Assembly (NCBI RefSeq): GCF_964048965.1
Contig: NZ_OZ040189.1
Location: 1 to 64,000, forward strand
Direction of reading: 5' to 3'
Source: Tenacibaculum sp. 190130A14a
Lineage (GTDB): Bacteria; Bacteroidota; Bacteroidia; Flavobacteriales; Flavobacteriaceae
DNA length: 64,000 nt
The notes beneath the pieces are model-generated. The model was given only the letters and a program-made list of their open reading frames with translations, was not told where the DNA came from and ran no database searches. Numbering within the stretch: position 1 is the first letter of the stretch; each line of letters opens with the position of its first letter. Positions 51,747 to 61,341 of the stretch are shown here, in pieces. Made by a program: the position numbers and the translations under genes.

Positions 51747-54700
51747 TTATTTTTTAAGAAGTTTTGTAGTCATTGTTTTTTGACCGTCATTCACCTGTAA
51801 AATATAAATTCCTGTATTTAAATCGGAAACATCAATAGCTGATGAGTTTAACTCTCCTCTCTTAATAACAGCTCCAAGACTATTAATCATATTGTATGAT
51901 AAGTTGTCTACTTTAGAACCTAATTTAACCGTTACAAAATCTTTTGCTGGATTTGGGAAAGCTAGTAATTCAATACTTCTTTCATTTCCTAATTGTTCTG
52001 TTGTTCCAGAAGTAATACTAGAAACGTTAAAAATAGAACTTGCAGAAGCCACGATATTAACCGTATAATCTTCAACTTCTCCATCAGCAAATGTTTCACA
52101 AGCAGTTTGAGCTGAGTTATACTTCATAGATACACGCATTCTTGTATTTCCTAATACTGCATCTGCTGGTACTGCAACTGTAGATGTTAAATTGTTTGCA
52201 CTTGAAGAAGAACCAGAAACAACTTTTTCTGATGCATCAAAAGTTCCGTTTTTATTAAAATCAATCCAAACAGCCCAATGCTCTGTATAAGATGAACTTC
52301 TAAATCCTGCACTAACTACCATTTGGTTTGAACTTCCTTGTACAAGTGTTGCTACCTTAGAAGTAAAGTCAGCATAACCTCCATTATCTCCTGTAGCATT
52401 TGTCATTCCTCCTAGCTCTACATTGTCAATCCATTCATAAGTTGAACGATTTCCTTTTGAATCACAATATGTAACCGTTGTATTTGCTTGAGTAGTAACG
52501 TTTATTGTACTTGAAGCAGATTCATTTCCAGCAGCATCTTTTGCTTTTACTGAGAATGTATATGCTGTTGCAGCTGTTAAACCAGTAACATTATACGTTG
52601 TGGTTGTTACAGTAGCCAATTTAGTTGATCCTTGGAAAACATCGTATCCAGTTACTCCAACATTGTCAGTTGAAGCAGACCAGTTTAATGTTAACGAAGT
52701 TTGAGCCACATTGGTAGCAGCAAAACTTGTAGGTGCTGTTGGTGCTTGCGTATCTGCTCCTTCATTAACAGCTGTAACCGCTAAATCGTCAACAGCAATG
52801 TCACTAGACCATCCATTTCCTGTAGTACCTACAATTCTTAACTTAACATTAGCTCCTAAATAAGCACTTAAGTTTACTGAAACTGAATTCCATTGGTTTC
52901 CTTTGTTTCCTGAATCGGACCATACATCAGTCCATGCAGCTCCATCTGAAGATGCTTGTACTTTTAAAGATCCAACATTGTTTCCATACATATGGTTTTT
53001 AAAAGTAAACGCCGCAGATGATTTTCCTGTTAAATCAAAACATGCACTTTCTAAAATTGCTGTAGCATTAGATCCAATTTGTCCAGGACTACTGTTAGAA
53101 GAAGCTTCTAAGAACATATAATTTGATCCTTCTGTTGCTGAACTTGGTCCGGTTCCAGAAGAAGGAGTACTTCCACTCTTTCTTACCCAGTTTCCAGCAT
53201 CACCGGTAACTTGCGTCCATCCATCTCCAGATTCAAACCCTTCTGCATATGGGAAAGAAGTGATTGTTGATGAACATGAAATAGTAATTGCAGTTGTCGT
53301 AACATTTACCGCATTACTTGCTGTAGATTCGTTTCCTGCTGCATCTTTAGCTCTTACTGTAAATGTATAAGCAGTGCTTGCTGATAAACCAGTAACATTG
53401 TATGAAGTAGTTGTCGATGTTCCTAGTTTTGTTGTTCCACTATAAATATCATATCCACTTACCCCTACATTATCTGTTGAAGCATTCCAGTTTAAAGTTA
53501 ATGAAGTTGCCGCAATATTAGACGCTGCTAAACTGCTTGGTGCAGTTGGTGCTTGCGTATCAGCAACAGTATTTGCTGTAAATGTTCCTGTAAACACTCC
53601 TCTACCATAGGTAGAAGCAATAATTTTATTTTGAGTATTTGTTCCGTTTACATTCCAATAATCAAGTGATGTAACACTTACATCGCTCATTCCGTTGTAA
53701 GATTGTGACCAATTAGGACTCGCTGCATTAAAGTTAGACGTTGCCCAAACTCCTAATTGAGTAGCTACAATTGCTTCATTTCTATCTAATGGGTTTTGTA
53801 AGAAATCTCTTACTGGAATATTTGGTAAGTTTCCTTCTTTATTTACCCAGTTAGCACCTCCATCTGAAGTTGCCCATACACTCGTAACTCCGTAGTTATG
53901 AATCGTTACAAAAATATCATTCTCAGTAGCTCCAAACCTAACCGAAGAAACTGACCCAACAAAAGGAGTTGTAACACTCGCAAATGTTGCACTAGAATTA
54001 CCAACACTAGAAAGTTTTAAAAGTTTACCGTTTGCTAATCCTACAAACCAACGGTTTGCTGTAAAAGGAGAAGCTCTAAATGCTGTAGGCTTTGCATCTA
54101 ATAAACTATTTGATAATGTTCCTTTACTATTTGAAGCAACATTTACACTTAAAATAGCATTTGCAGAAGAAGTTGAGTTATTAGATAACAACCTGTTTGC
54201 ATCACTATCATATCCCATTTGATTTACGAAATCTCCAGTACTTTGATCACTAGATAAGGTAGTCGCTCCACCTTGTCTTCTTCCTAAACCATTCCATGGT
54301 AAATTAAAACGATAAATAACGTTGTGTACATAAGTAGCAATCATGTATTGCCCGTCTTTATCTACAAATGTGTAAAAACCATCTCCATCACTTAATTCAG
54401 TAGAACTATTGATTCCAGCAGAAGCATTTCTAAAAGCTTGCGTTCCGTTATCTTGAGCACCTGCACTAAAAATACCGTTAGTATCTCCTGAGCCATCTGG
54501 TCCAATACCAGCTTTTACAAATTGTGTAACGTTGTATCCGTTGTTTCTTACACCTATAGAACTTCCTGCATTTCCTGAATAGTAAATACCTCCATCATTA
54601 CCAAATAACATTTTTGTAGATGAATTGTTTCCAAAGGCAATAGAGTGTTGATCTGCATGTACATTGTTTGAAATACCAAATCCACCATACCAGTGAGATA

Positions 54701-56087
54701 ACTGACTCCATGAGTTACCTCCATTGGTAGATTTAAATAAATCGATCCCTCCTACATACAATGTATTATCGTTACTTGGATCTGCTTCAATAACTAAATC
54801 GTAGAACGCCTGTCCACGACAAAAGTCGTTTGCCGCAATGTTTGTATCTGCATCGTTTGGTAAGCTTACTGTTGATACTGAAGAAAATCCGTTAGTTGTT
54901 TTGAAAATACGCACCGGAGCTGCTGAAGTGGTTCCTTGTGCTAAAACATACAATTTGTTTGCATTTGAAGCCGATGGTTCTATTTCTACTCTGTTAGATT
55001 CTGTTAACGGAGAAGCAGCTGCTTCTGTCCATGCCGAACCATTTGCAGAACTAAATACTCTACCTCCGCCTTGACCTAATGCAGAGTTTATTGTACCCAT
55101 CCATATTTTGTTATCTGCTCCTACTTCTAAATCATTTGGTATGTAGTAGTAATTGTTTCCATTGAAATCATAGCGCATTCCTGCTGTTTCAATTCTATTC
55201 CAATTTGCACCACCATCTGTAGAGCGATATAAACCAGCAGATTGTAATCCTAACCAGTTTCTAGGAGAAGAAGAAGCTCCATATACATGTGCTCCTACCG
55301 CTACAAATAATTCTGTAGAAGTACCATTATCCCAAGCTAAAACATCATTTACATAGTGAATTCCTGATAAGAAAACATTGGTTGCATTGTGGTTAATTGT
55401 ACCACCTCCAGCTGCTGGAATATTTACAGCAGTCCATGTAGTACCACCATCAGTAGTTTTATAAACTCCATTACCTACTACATCTCCTGCAGTATACTGT
55501 TCTCCTGTTCCTACATACCAAGTATTAGAGTTTCTTGGGTCTACTGTGATAGATGTAACAGATAAGTTTCCAGGTACATTTTGAACTCTTTGCCATTGTG
55601 AACTAGCACTTGAAATATTATTGTTTACCCATAAACCTCCACTAACACCTCCGGCATATACCTTGTTGTTAGTAGCATCGTTTGGATCAAACATAATAAC
55701 TCTTGTTCTACCCCCTACGTTATTAGGCCCTCTTTCTACCCAAGCATTGGTGTTATCTCCTGGGTTTTTAAGAGATTGTCTCATGTTAACTAATTCTTGA
55801 CGAAGTTTTGTAACATTTCCCTGTTCCAATTCTCCTGTTGCAGGGTTCATTGTTAACTCTGCCATTTGTTCGAAATACCTATTAGGCGGAAGCCCATTCA
55901 GCTTTCTTGTTTTTTTGTCCCACTTTAAAGTTTCTTTGTAAGGACTGTTTTCTAAAAATGCTTCGTGTATTTGTCTTTTATTTTCAATCTCTTTTTGTGC
56001 CTCATAAGATTGAAATTCTTTGTAGCCTATTGTAGAAGCTACTGCTAAAGACAAACCACCAACCAATAACTTGAAATTATTTTTCAT
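51747..56087 (-). CDS. T9SS-exported BNR/sortilin-like propeller protein
   Basis: This 1446-residue exported protein has an N-terminal signal or anchor segment and a large beta-propeller (~100-830) with BNR/Asp-box-like repeats (YRSTDGGANWNR, YKTTDGGTTWTA, FKSTNGGNSWSQ, WATSDGGANWVN), as in VPS10/sortilin and exo-sialidase-like proteins. An FN3 domain, a MAM domain (~935-1105), another FN3, a GEVED domain and the T9SS sorting domain follow. No sialidase RIP motif is obvious, so binding rather than catalysis is also possible. The modules after the propeller are nearly the same as in the two adjacent genes. Confidence 0.88.
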   Translation of the reverse strand: MKNNFKLLVGGLSLAVASTIGYKEFQSYEAQKEIENKRQIHEAFLENSPYKETLKWDKKTRKLNGLPPNRYFEQMAELTMNPATGELEQGNVTKLRQELVNMRQSLKNPGDNTNAWVERGPNNVGGRTRVIMFDPNDATNNKVYAGGVSGGLWVNNNISSASSQWQRVQNVPGNLSVTSITVDPRNSNTWYVGTGEQYTAGDVVGNGVYKTTDGGTTWTAVNIPAAGGGTINHNATNVFLSGIHYVNDVLAWDNGTSTELFVAVGAHVYGASSSPRNWLGLQSAGLYRSTDGGANWNRIETAGMRYDFNGNNYYYIPNDLEVGADNKIWMGTINSALGQGGGRVFSSANGSAWTEAAASPLTESNRVEIEPSASNANKLYVLAQGTTSAAPVRIFKTTNGFSSVSTVSLPNDADTNIAANDFCRGQAFYDLVIEADPSNDNTLYVGGIDLFKSTNGGNSWSQLSHWYGGFGISNNVHADQHSIAFGNNSSTKMLFGNDGGIYYSGNAGSSIGVRNNGYNVTQFVKAGIGPDGSGDTNGIFSAGAQDNGTQAFRNASAGINSSTELSDGDGFYTFVDKDGQYMIATYVHNVIYRFNLPWNGLGRRQGGATTLSSDQSTGDFVNQMGYDSDANRLLSNNSTSSANAILSVNVASNSKGTLSNSLLDAKPTAFRASPFTANRWFVGLANGKLLKLSSVGNSSATFASVTTPFVGSVSSVRFGATENDIFVTIHNYGVTSVWATSDGGANWVNKEGNLPNIPVRDFLQNPLDRNEAIVATQLGVWATSNFNAASPNWSQSYNGMSDVSVTSLDYWNVNGTNTQNKIIASTYGRGVFTGTFTANTVADTQAPTAPSSLAASNIAATSLTLNWNASTDNVGVSGYDIYSGTTKLGTSTTTSYNVTGLSASTAYTFTVRAKDAAGNESTASNAVNVTTTAITISCSSTITSFPYAEGFESGDGWTQVTGDAGNWVRKSGSTPSSGTGPSSATEGSNYMFLEASSNSSPGQIGSNATAILESACFDLTGKSSAAFTFKNHMYGNNVGSLKVQASSDGAAWTDVWSDSGNKGNQWNSVSVNLSAYLGANVKLRIVGTTGNGWSSDIAVDDLAVTAVNEGADTQAPTAPTSFAATNVAQTSLTLNWSASTDNVGVTGYDVFQGSTKLATVTTTTYNVTGLTAATAYTFSVKAKDAAGNESASSTINVTTQANTTVTYCDSKGNRSTYEWIDNVELGGMTNATGDNGGYADFTSKVATLVQGSSNQMVVSAGFRSSSYTEHWAVWIDFNKNGTFDASEKVVSGSSSSANNLTSTVAVPADAVLGNTRMRVSMKYNSAQTACETFADGEVEDYTVNIVASASSIFNVSSITSGTTEQLGNERSIELLAFPNPAKDFVTVKLGSKVDNLSYNMINSLGAVIKRGELNSSAIDVSDLNTGIYILQVNDGQKTMTTKLLKK

Positions 56088-56091
56088 TTTT

Positions 56092-56100
56092 GAAGGGTTT
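56092..56100 (-). promoter_or_regulatory. Shared leader motif before the propeller gene
   Basis: AAACCCTTC on the minus strand, four bases before the ATG; see the copies at 51531 and 58712. Confidence 0.45.
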
Positions 56101-56120
56101 TGGTTAATAATTCGAGTAAA

Positions 56121-56153
56121 AAAATCCGAGCTATAAATTATAACTCGGATTTA
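56121..56153 (-). terminator. Terminator of the first M43 gene
   Basis: AAATCCGAG and CTCGGATTT pair around a 13-base loop; T-rich flanks follow on the minus strand. Confidence 0.82.
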
Positions 56154-56175
56154 AAATTATTCTAATCAGTGTTGA

Positions 56176-58707
56176 TTATCTTTTCATTAGCTTAGTTGAT
56201 AATGATTTTTGACCATCATTAACTTCTAAGATATACATTCCTGTATTTAAGTCAGAAACGTTGATACTATTTCCATTTAAACGTCCAGCTTTTACTACAC
56301 GTCCAATAGTGTTTACAATTCTATAGCTAGTTGCAGTTGACTTCGCTCCAATTTTAACTTGAACAAAATCACTTGCTGGGTTAGGGAATGCTACTAAATC
56401 TAAAGAAGCTTCATTTCCTAATCTTTCAGCGCTAACCGGATTTGGTTGTCTTGCACTAGAAACGATATTTACCGTATAATCTTCTACTTCTCCATCGTCA
56501 AAAGTTTCACAAGCAGTTTGAGCAGCATTATACTTCATAGATACACGCATTCTTGTGCTTCCTAAAGTAGCTCCTGCTGGTACAGCAACTGTAGCCGTTA
56601 AATTGTTTGCACTTGAAGAAGAACCAGATACAACCTTTTCTGACGCATCAAATGTTCCATTTTGGTTGAAGTCAATCCATACAGCCCAGTGTTCTGTATA
56701 AGCAGTACTTCTAAATCCAGCACTTACAACCATTTGGTTTGAACTTCCTTGTGCTAAAGTAGCAACCTTAGCTGTAAAGTCTTCGTAACCTCCGTTGTCA
56801 CCAGTAGCATTTGTCATTCCTCCTAATTCTACGTTATCAATCCACTCGTAAGTTGAACGATTACCTTGAGAACCACAATAAGTTAATGTATTTGATAATG
56901 TAGTAGCATTTACTGAGCTTGCAGAAGATTGGTTACCTGCAGCATCTTTAGCTCTTACAGAGAACGTATATGCTGTAGCAGCAGTTAATCCTGTTACATT
57001 TACACTTGTATTTGTAGTAGATCCAATATTAGTAGATCCTTGATATACATCATATCCAGTTACTCCTACGTTATCTGAAGAAGCATTCCAGTTTAATGTT
57101 AATGAAGTTTGCGCAATATTTGAAGCAGCTAAACTTCCTGGAGCAGTAGGTGCTTGTGTATCTGCAGTAGACCCTCCACCAGTAGTAACTGATAAATCAT
57201 CAACAGCAATATCACTAGACCATCCGTTACCAGTAGTACCAACTAGTCTTAATTTAACTTTTCCACCTAAGTATGCACTTAAGTTAACAGAAACCGAGTT
57301 CCATTGGTTTCCTTTATTTCCTGAATCAGACCAAATATCTGACCAAGAAGACTCTCCGTCCTTTAATGCTTGAACCTTTAATGATCCAACATTGTTTCCA
57401 TACATATGATTTTTGAATGCGAAAGTAGCTGAAGACTTACCTGCTAAATCGAAACAAGCACTTTCTAAAATAGCTGTTGCATTAGATCCGATTTGTCCTG
57501 TACTATTATTAGAAGAAGCTTCTAAGAACATATAGTAAGATCCTTGAGTTGCAGAACTAGGTCCTGTTCCAGAAGATGGAGTACTTCCTGTTCTTCTTAC
57601 CCAGTTTCCAGCATCTCCAGTAACTTGAGTCCAAGCATCTCCAGATTCAAATCCTTCAGCATATGGGAAAGATGAAATTGTTGATGAACAAGTTGCAGGA
57701 GGGTTAGTTCCTCCACCACCACTACCAGCTTTATCAGATAAAGCTAAAGCGCGTCTTGCTCCACCAGCAGCTAAGTAAGTTTGCATTCTATCTCTTTGAC
57801 CTGCTGTAAATAAATTCATACAAGAATCATCAGAGTAATCCATATAGTTTTGTACCATATCTTCAGATCCACAAGAGTTATGACCTGTTGCACAACCATA
57901 GTTTGCAGCGTCAGATGCTGGAGTATCAGATACAAAATCATCAACACTACATCCTCCATCACCCCAAATGTGACGTAATCCGAAGAAGTGACCTACCTCA
58001 TGCGTAGTAGTTCTACCACCATCAAAAGGAGCCTGAGCTGTTCCAGTAGTACCAAAATATTGATCTGCCATTACAACTCCATCAGTAGACTTATCAGTAT
58101 CCCAAGGGAACTGTGCATATCCTAAGATTGTTCTTCCTCCACTACTTAAAGCATCAACAATCCACATATTTAAATACTCAGCAGTATCCCATGGATCAAC
58201 TCCTCCTTGAGAAGATTTCTTCATAGAATCATCTGTTGCCCAAGTAGCTTTCGATACTTGTTTTCTGGTAATACCAGTAGTAGCGTTACCATTAGGATCA
58301 ACTTGTGCTAAATAAAATTCAATTTTAGTATCTGCAGCCTGAGACCACTTATTATTTGCATCAGAGTTTGTTCTACGGAAATCTGCATTCAATACGTCTA
58401 ACTGAGATTGAATTTGCGCATTACTAATGTTGTTTGTAGAATTTGTATATAAGATATGTACAACAACTGGAATTTTATAAACTCCATTTTCTATCTTACC
58501 TTGTAAGTTTTTCATTTCCTGTACTCTCTTTTGAGTATAGGATTCCATTTCCAGCATGTACTTTTTAGCTTCTGGATTGTTCTTTTGACGTTTTTTCATT
58601 ACAACGTCTGCATCACATGAACGTTTTACTAGGGTCGTTTTTTGCTGAGCGAATGCAGCGGTACCCACAAATAAGCACGAAAGTGCAAGAGTAATTGTTC
58701 TTTTCAT
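56176..58707 (-). CDS. T9SS-exported M43 metalloprotease with MAM/FN3/GEVED modules
   Basis: This 843-residue secreted zinc protease has a signal peptide (TLALSCLFVGTAAFAQ). The M43 (pappalysin/cytophagalysin) catalytic domain holds HEVGHFFGLRHIWGDGG near residue 236, with the three zinc His residues and a following Met-turn-like VQNYMDYSDDSCMNLF. After a Gly linker come MAM (~345-515), FN3 (~515-605), GEVED (~610-750) and the type A sorting domain (SLDLVAFPNPASDFVQVKI). It is homologous in its catalytic half to the next gene. Confidence 0.93.
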   Translation of the reverse strand: MKRTITLALSCLFVGTAAFAQQKTTLVKRSCDADVVMKKRQKNNPEAKKYMLEMESYTQKRVQEMKNLQGKIENGVYKIPVVVHILYTNSTNNISNAQIQSQLDVLNADFRRTNSDANNKWSQAADTKIEFYLAQVDPNGNATTGITRKQVSKATWATDDSMKKSSQGGVDPWDTAEYLNMWIVDALSSGGRTILGYAQFPWDTDKSTDGVVMADQYFGTTGTAQAPFDGGRTTTHEVGHFFGLRHIWGDGGCSVDDFVSDTPASDAANYGCATGHNSCGSEDMVQNYMDYSDDSCMNLFTAGQRDRMQTYLAAGGARRALALSDKAGSGGGGTNPPATCSSTISSFPYAEGFESGDAWTQVTGDAGNWVRRTGSTPSSGTGPSSATQGSYYMFLEASSNNSTGQIGSNATAILESACFDLAGKSSATFAFKNHMYGNNVGSLKVQALKDGESSWSDIWSDSGNKGNQWNSVSVNLSAYLGGKVKLRLVGTTGNGWSSDIAVDDLSVTTGGGSTADTQAPTAPGSLAASNIAQTSLTLNWNASSDNVGVTGYDVYQGSTNIGSTTNTSVNVTGLTAATAYTFSVRAKDAAGNQSSASSVNATTLSNTLTYCGSQGNRSTYEWIDNVELGGMTNATGDNGGYEDFTAKVATLAQGSSNQMVVSAGFRSTAYTEHWAVWIDFNQNGTFDASEKVVSGSSSSANNLTATVAVPAGATLGSTRMRVSMKYNAAQTACETFDDGEVEDYTVNIVSSARQPNPVSAERLGNEASLDLVAFPNPASDFVQVKIGAKSTATSYRIVNTIGRVVKAGRLNGNSINVSDLNTGMYILEVNDGQKSLSTKLMKR

Positions 58708-58711
58708 GAAC

Positions 58712-58720
58712 GAAGGGTTT
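58712..58720 (-). promoter_or_regulatory. Shared leader motif before the first M43 gene
   Basis: AAACCCTTC on the minus strand, four bases before the ATG, as in the two upstream T9SS genes. Confidence 0.45.
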
Positions 58721-58892
58721 TTAGTTAAATTATTTGACTTAGTTAATACTTAAACAAAAGAGAGTTTTTATTGATTTTTATTCGATAAAAACCCATTTTT
58801 TTTGTTGAAAACGCGTCAAATATATAAAAAAGATGTAATAACCAAAATCACCACTTCCTCAAAACCACGAATATAAGGGGGTAAAAAATCAA

Positions 58893-58919
58893 ATAAGCCC
58901 AGTGAGTCACTGGGCTTAT
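58893..58919 (-). terminator. Terminator of the second M43 gene
   Basis: AAGCCCAGTGA and TCACTGGGCTT form a perfect palindrome; the flanks are T-rich on the minus strand. Confidence 0.88.
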
Positions 58920-58946
58920 AAATAATCTTAAAAAAAGTTAAAATTT

Positions 58947-61184
58947 TTATTTTTTAACAAATTTTCGTGTAATTTTTTCATCTATTTCATTTATTTCAAA
59001 CAAATAAACACCAGATTGTAAATTTCCTACATCTATTTGTTTTGATAACCTTCCTTTTTTAACAACTTGACCAAGCATATTGATAATTCTATAGTCTGCA
59101 TTCGATCTTTCTAAAGTCTTTACAAATAATGTATTTCCTTTAACTGGATTAGGATAAATAGCAAATTCTTCGTCTAAAGTACCTCCTTCTCTCGTGGTGT
59201 CTAAACTTCTTATTGCAACTAGCGTATCTCCTCCTGTATTTCTTGCTCCTGATCCGATTCCTGTAATTTTTACCTTATCTATATATACATGATCCGCATT
59301 TCCACTCGCATCACATTGGAATCTGAATTGTGCATTATTCGCAAAATTAACATCTGAAGCATTTATCGTTACCGTAGCCGAATAGAATGTATTATTGTTA
59401 AAGTCAGTACCTCTACTCCATGCTTTTAATGTTGACCAACTTGATCCGTTATAATAACGCAACCAGAAATCTTCATTGTTTTCCATACTATAAGCATAGA
59501 ACTCGAATGATACTTCTACTTGATTAAATGATGATAAGTTAAACGTTTCTGATGTCATCGCTGATGCTGTACCAGAATTATCTCTAATTCTTATTGAGTA
59601 GCTTCCTTCACTTGATCTTGAGCCTGAGTAACGGTAACAATCGCTACCTCCATCAGACCATCCATCCCATCCTGACTCGAAGTTTCCTTCATGTAATACG
59701 GTATTTCCACCACCGTTGTCACATGGAGCACATGAAGAACCTCCACAGTCAACTCCCGTTTCGTCTCCATTTTGAATTCCATCAGAACATGTAGGTGGAG
59801 CAGAACCTCCTACACAAAACTGTTTAGACTCTGAGCTTCCAAAAGAACCACCTGAAGCTAAACTACCGCTGGCGTCTGTTATTGAATATGAACCATTTCC
59901 GTAAGAACAGCAAATTCCATCTCCGTATGAATCGTTAATTGTAAATGTGTAACAACCATCAGGTAAACATAAATTTTCTGTAATAGTTGTTCCATTATTT
60001 CCACTTCCATAACCACTTCCAGAAGCAACTGTTGAACCAGAAGCATTGGTAATAGTCCAAGAAGTTTCTGAAGCGTAATTATCAAATGTTAAACTAAAAG
60101 TTACTTCATTATCTGTACATGAAGTTTGACATGGAGCACAAGATGAACCTCCACAATCAATCCCTGTTTCATCTCCATTCTGAATTCCATCTGAACACGT
60201 TGGTGTAGATCCTCCTCCAAATTTATCTGACAAAGCTAAACTTCTACGAGAACCTCCTGATTCCAATACTGCACGCATTCTATTCTTTTGTCCAGTTGTA
60301 AACAAATTCATACAAGAATCATCTGAATAATCCATATAGTTCTCTACCATATCTTCGCTACCACATGAATTATGTCCTGTTGCACAACCATAATTAGCTG
60401 CGTCTGATGTTGGGGTATCAGAAACAAAATCATCAACACTACATCCTCCATCACCCCAAATGTGACGTAAGTTTAAAAAGTGACCAACCTCATGCGTTGT
60501 AGTACGTCCTTTATCAAATGGTGCCGATAAATAGAATCCTGATCCTTTATCTGAACTACCAAAATATTGAGGACTCATTACTACCCCATCTGTCGAAGCA
60601 CTTCCTCCAGGAAATTGCGCATATCCTAAAATTCCACCTCCAATATTACATACCCACATGTTTAAATACTCTCCAGCATTCCATGGGTCTACTCCTCCTT
60701 GAGAAGATTTTTTCATTGCATCATTGGTTCCCCAAGAAGTTCTAGTAGATGATTTTCTGGTAACACCTGTAGTTGCATTTCCGTTTGGATCAACCGTTGC
60801 TAACTGGAACTCTATTTGAGTATCTGCTGCCTGTGACCACTTATTGGTAGCATCTGAATTTGTTCTTCGGAAGTCTTCGTTTAACACATCAATCTGAGAT
60901 TGAATTTGTGCCATACTAATATTTTCTTGTGAATTACTGTAAATTACATGGATAACTACTGGAATAGTAATAATTTGCCCATTGATTTTACCTTGAAGGT
61001 TTTCTAATTGTTTTACCTTTTTTCTAGTAAAAGATTCAATTTCATCCATCCTTTCTTTCAAAGTTGGATCTAAAGATTGTCGGTACTCTAAATTGTTCAT
61101 CGAATGACAATTCCTTTTTTCTTGAGAGAGTAATGTACTACTAACAAAAATGAGTGAAAGGAAAAATAAAGTAATTTTTCTCAT
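58947..61184 (-). CDS. T9SS-exported M43 metalloprotease with Cys-rich repeats
   Basis: This 745-residue secreted protease has a signal peptide (ITLFFLSLIFVSSTLLSQ) and the M43 active site HEVGHFLNLRHIWGDGG near residue 231. The catalytic half is close to that of the previous gene. The rest differs: two copies of a Cys-rich repeat (CSDGIQNGDETGIDCGGSSC) flank a CUB-like, aromatic/Gly-rich region, then a jelly-roll-like part (YIDKVKITGIG) and a diverged type A sorting domain (FAIYPNPVKGNTLFVKTL). It lacks MAM, FN3 and GEVED modules. Confidence 0.92.
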   Translation of the reverse strand: MRKITLFFLSLIFVSSTLLSQEKRNCHSMNNLEYRQSLDPTLKERMDEIESFTRKKVKQLENLQGKINGQIITIPVVIHVIYSNSQENISMAQIQSQIDVLNEDFRRTNSDATNKWSQAADTQIEFQLATVDPNGNATTGVTRKSSTRTSWGTNDAMKKSSQGGVDPWNAGEYLNMWVCNIGGGILGYAQFPGGSASTDGVVMSPQYFGSSDKGSGFYLSAPFDKGRTTTHEVGHFLNLRHIWGDGGCSVDDFVSDTPTSDAANYGCATGHNSCGSEDMVENYMDYSDDSCMNLFTTGQKNRMRAVLESGGSRRSLALSDKFGGGSTPTCSDGIQNGDETGIDCGGSSCAPCQTSCTDNEVTFSLTFDNYASETSWTITNASGSTVASGSGYGSGNNGTTITENLCLPDGCYTFTINDSYGDGICCSYGNGSYSITDASGSLASGGSFGSSESKQFCVGGSAPPTCSDGIQNGDETGVDCGGSSCAPCDNGGGNTVLHEGNFESGWDGWSDGGSDCYRYSGSRSSEGSYSIRIRDNSGTASAMTSETFNLSSFNQVEVSFEFYAYSMENNEDFWLRYYNGSSWSTLKAWSRGTDFNNNTFYSATVTINASDVNFANNAQFRFQCDASGNADHVYIDKVKITGIGSGARNTGGDTLVAIRSLDTTREGGTLDEEFAIYPNPVKGNTLFVKTLERSNADYRIINMLGQVVKKGRLSKQIDVGNLQSGVYLFEINEIDEKITRKFVKK

Positions 61185-61341
61185 TGTTAAAAGTTTTGGT
61201 TATAGTTAATACTTATGTTAATATTCTAACATTTAATCATAAATTATATTAAAATATTATCAAATCGGTAACGAAAATAATTCTTAATCTCTAGAAATCA
61301 AAAAATTAAGTGAAAAATATTTTTAATTACTTTTACATTAT

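Noticed and set aside
59591..60085. Alternative-frame open frames inside the second M43 protease
   Set aside because: They are long only because of the Gly/Ser-rich, low-stop composition of the real coding strand.
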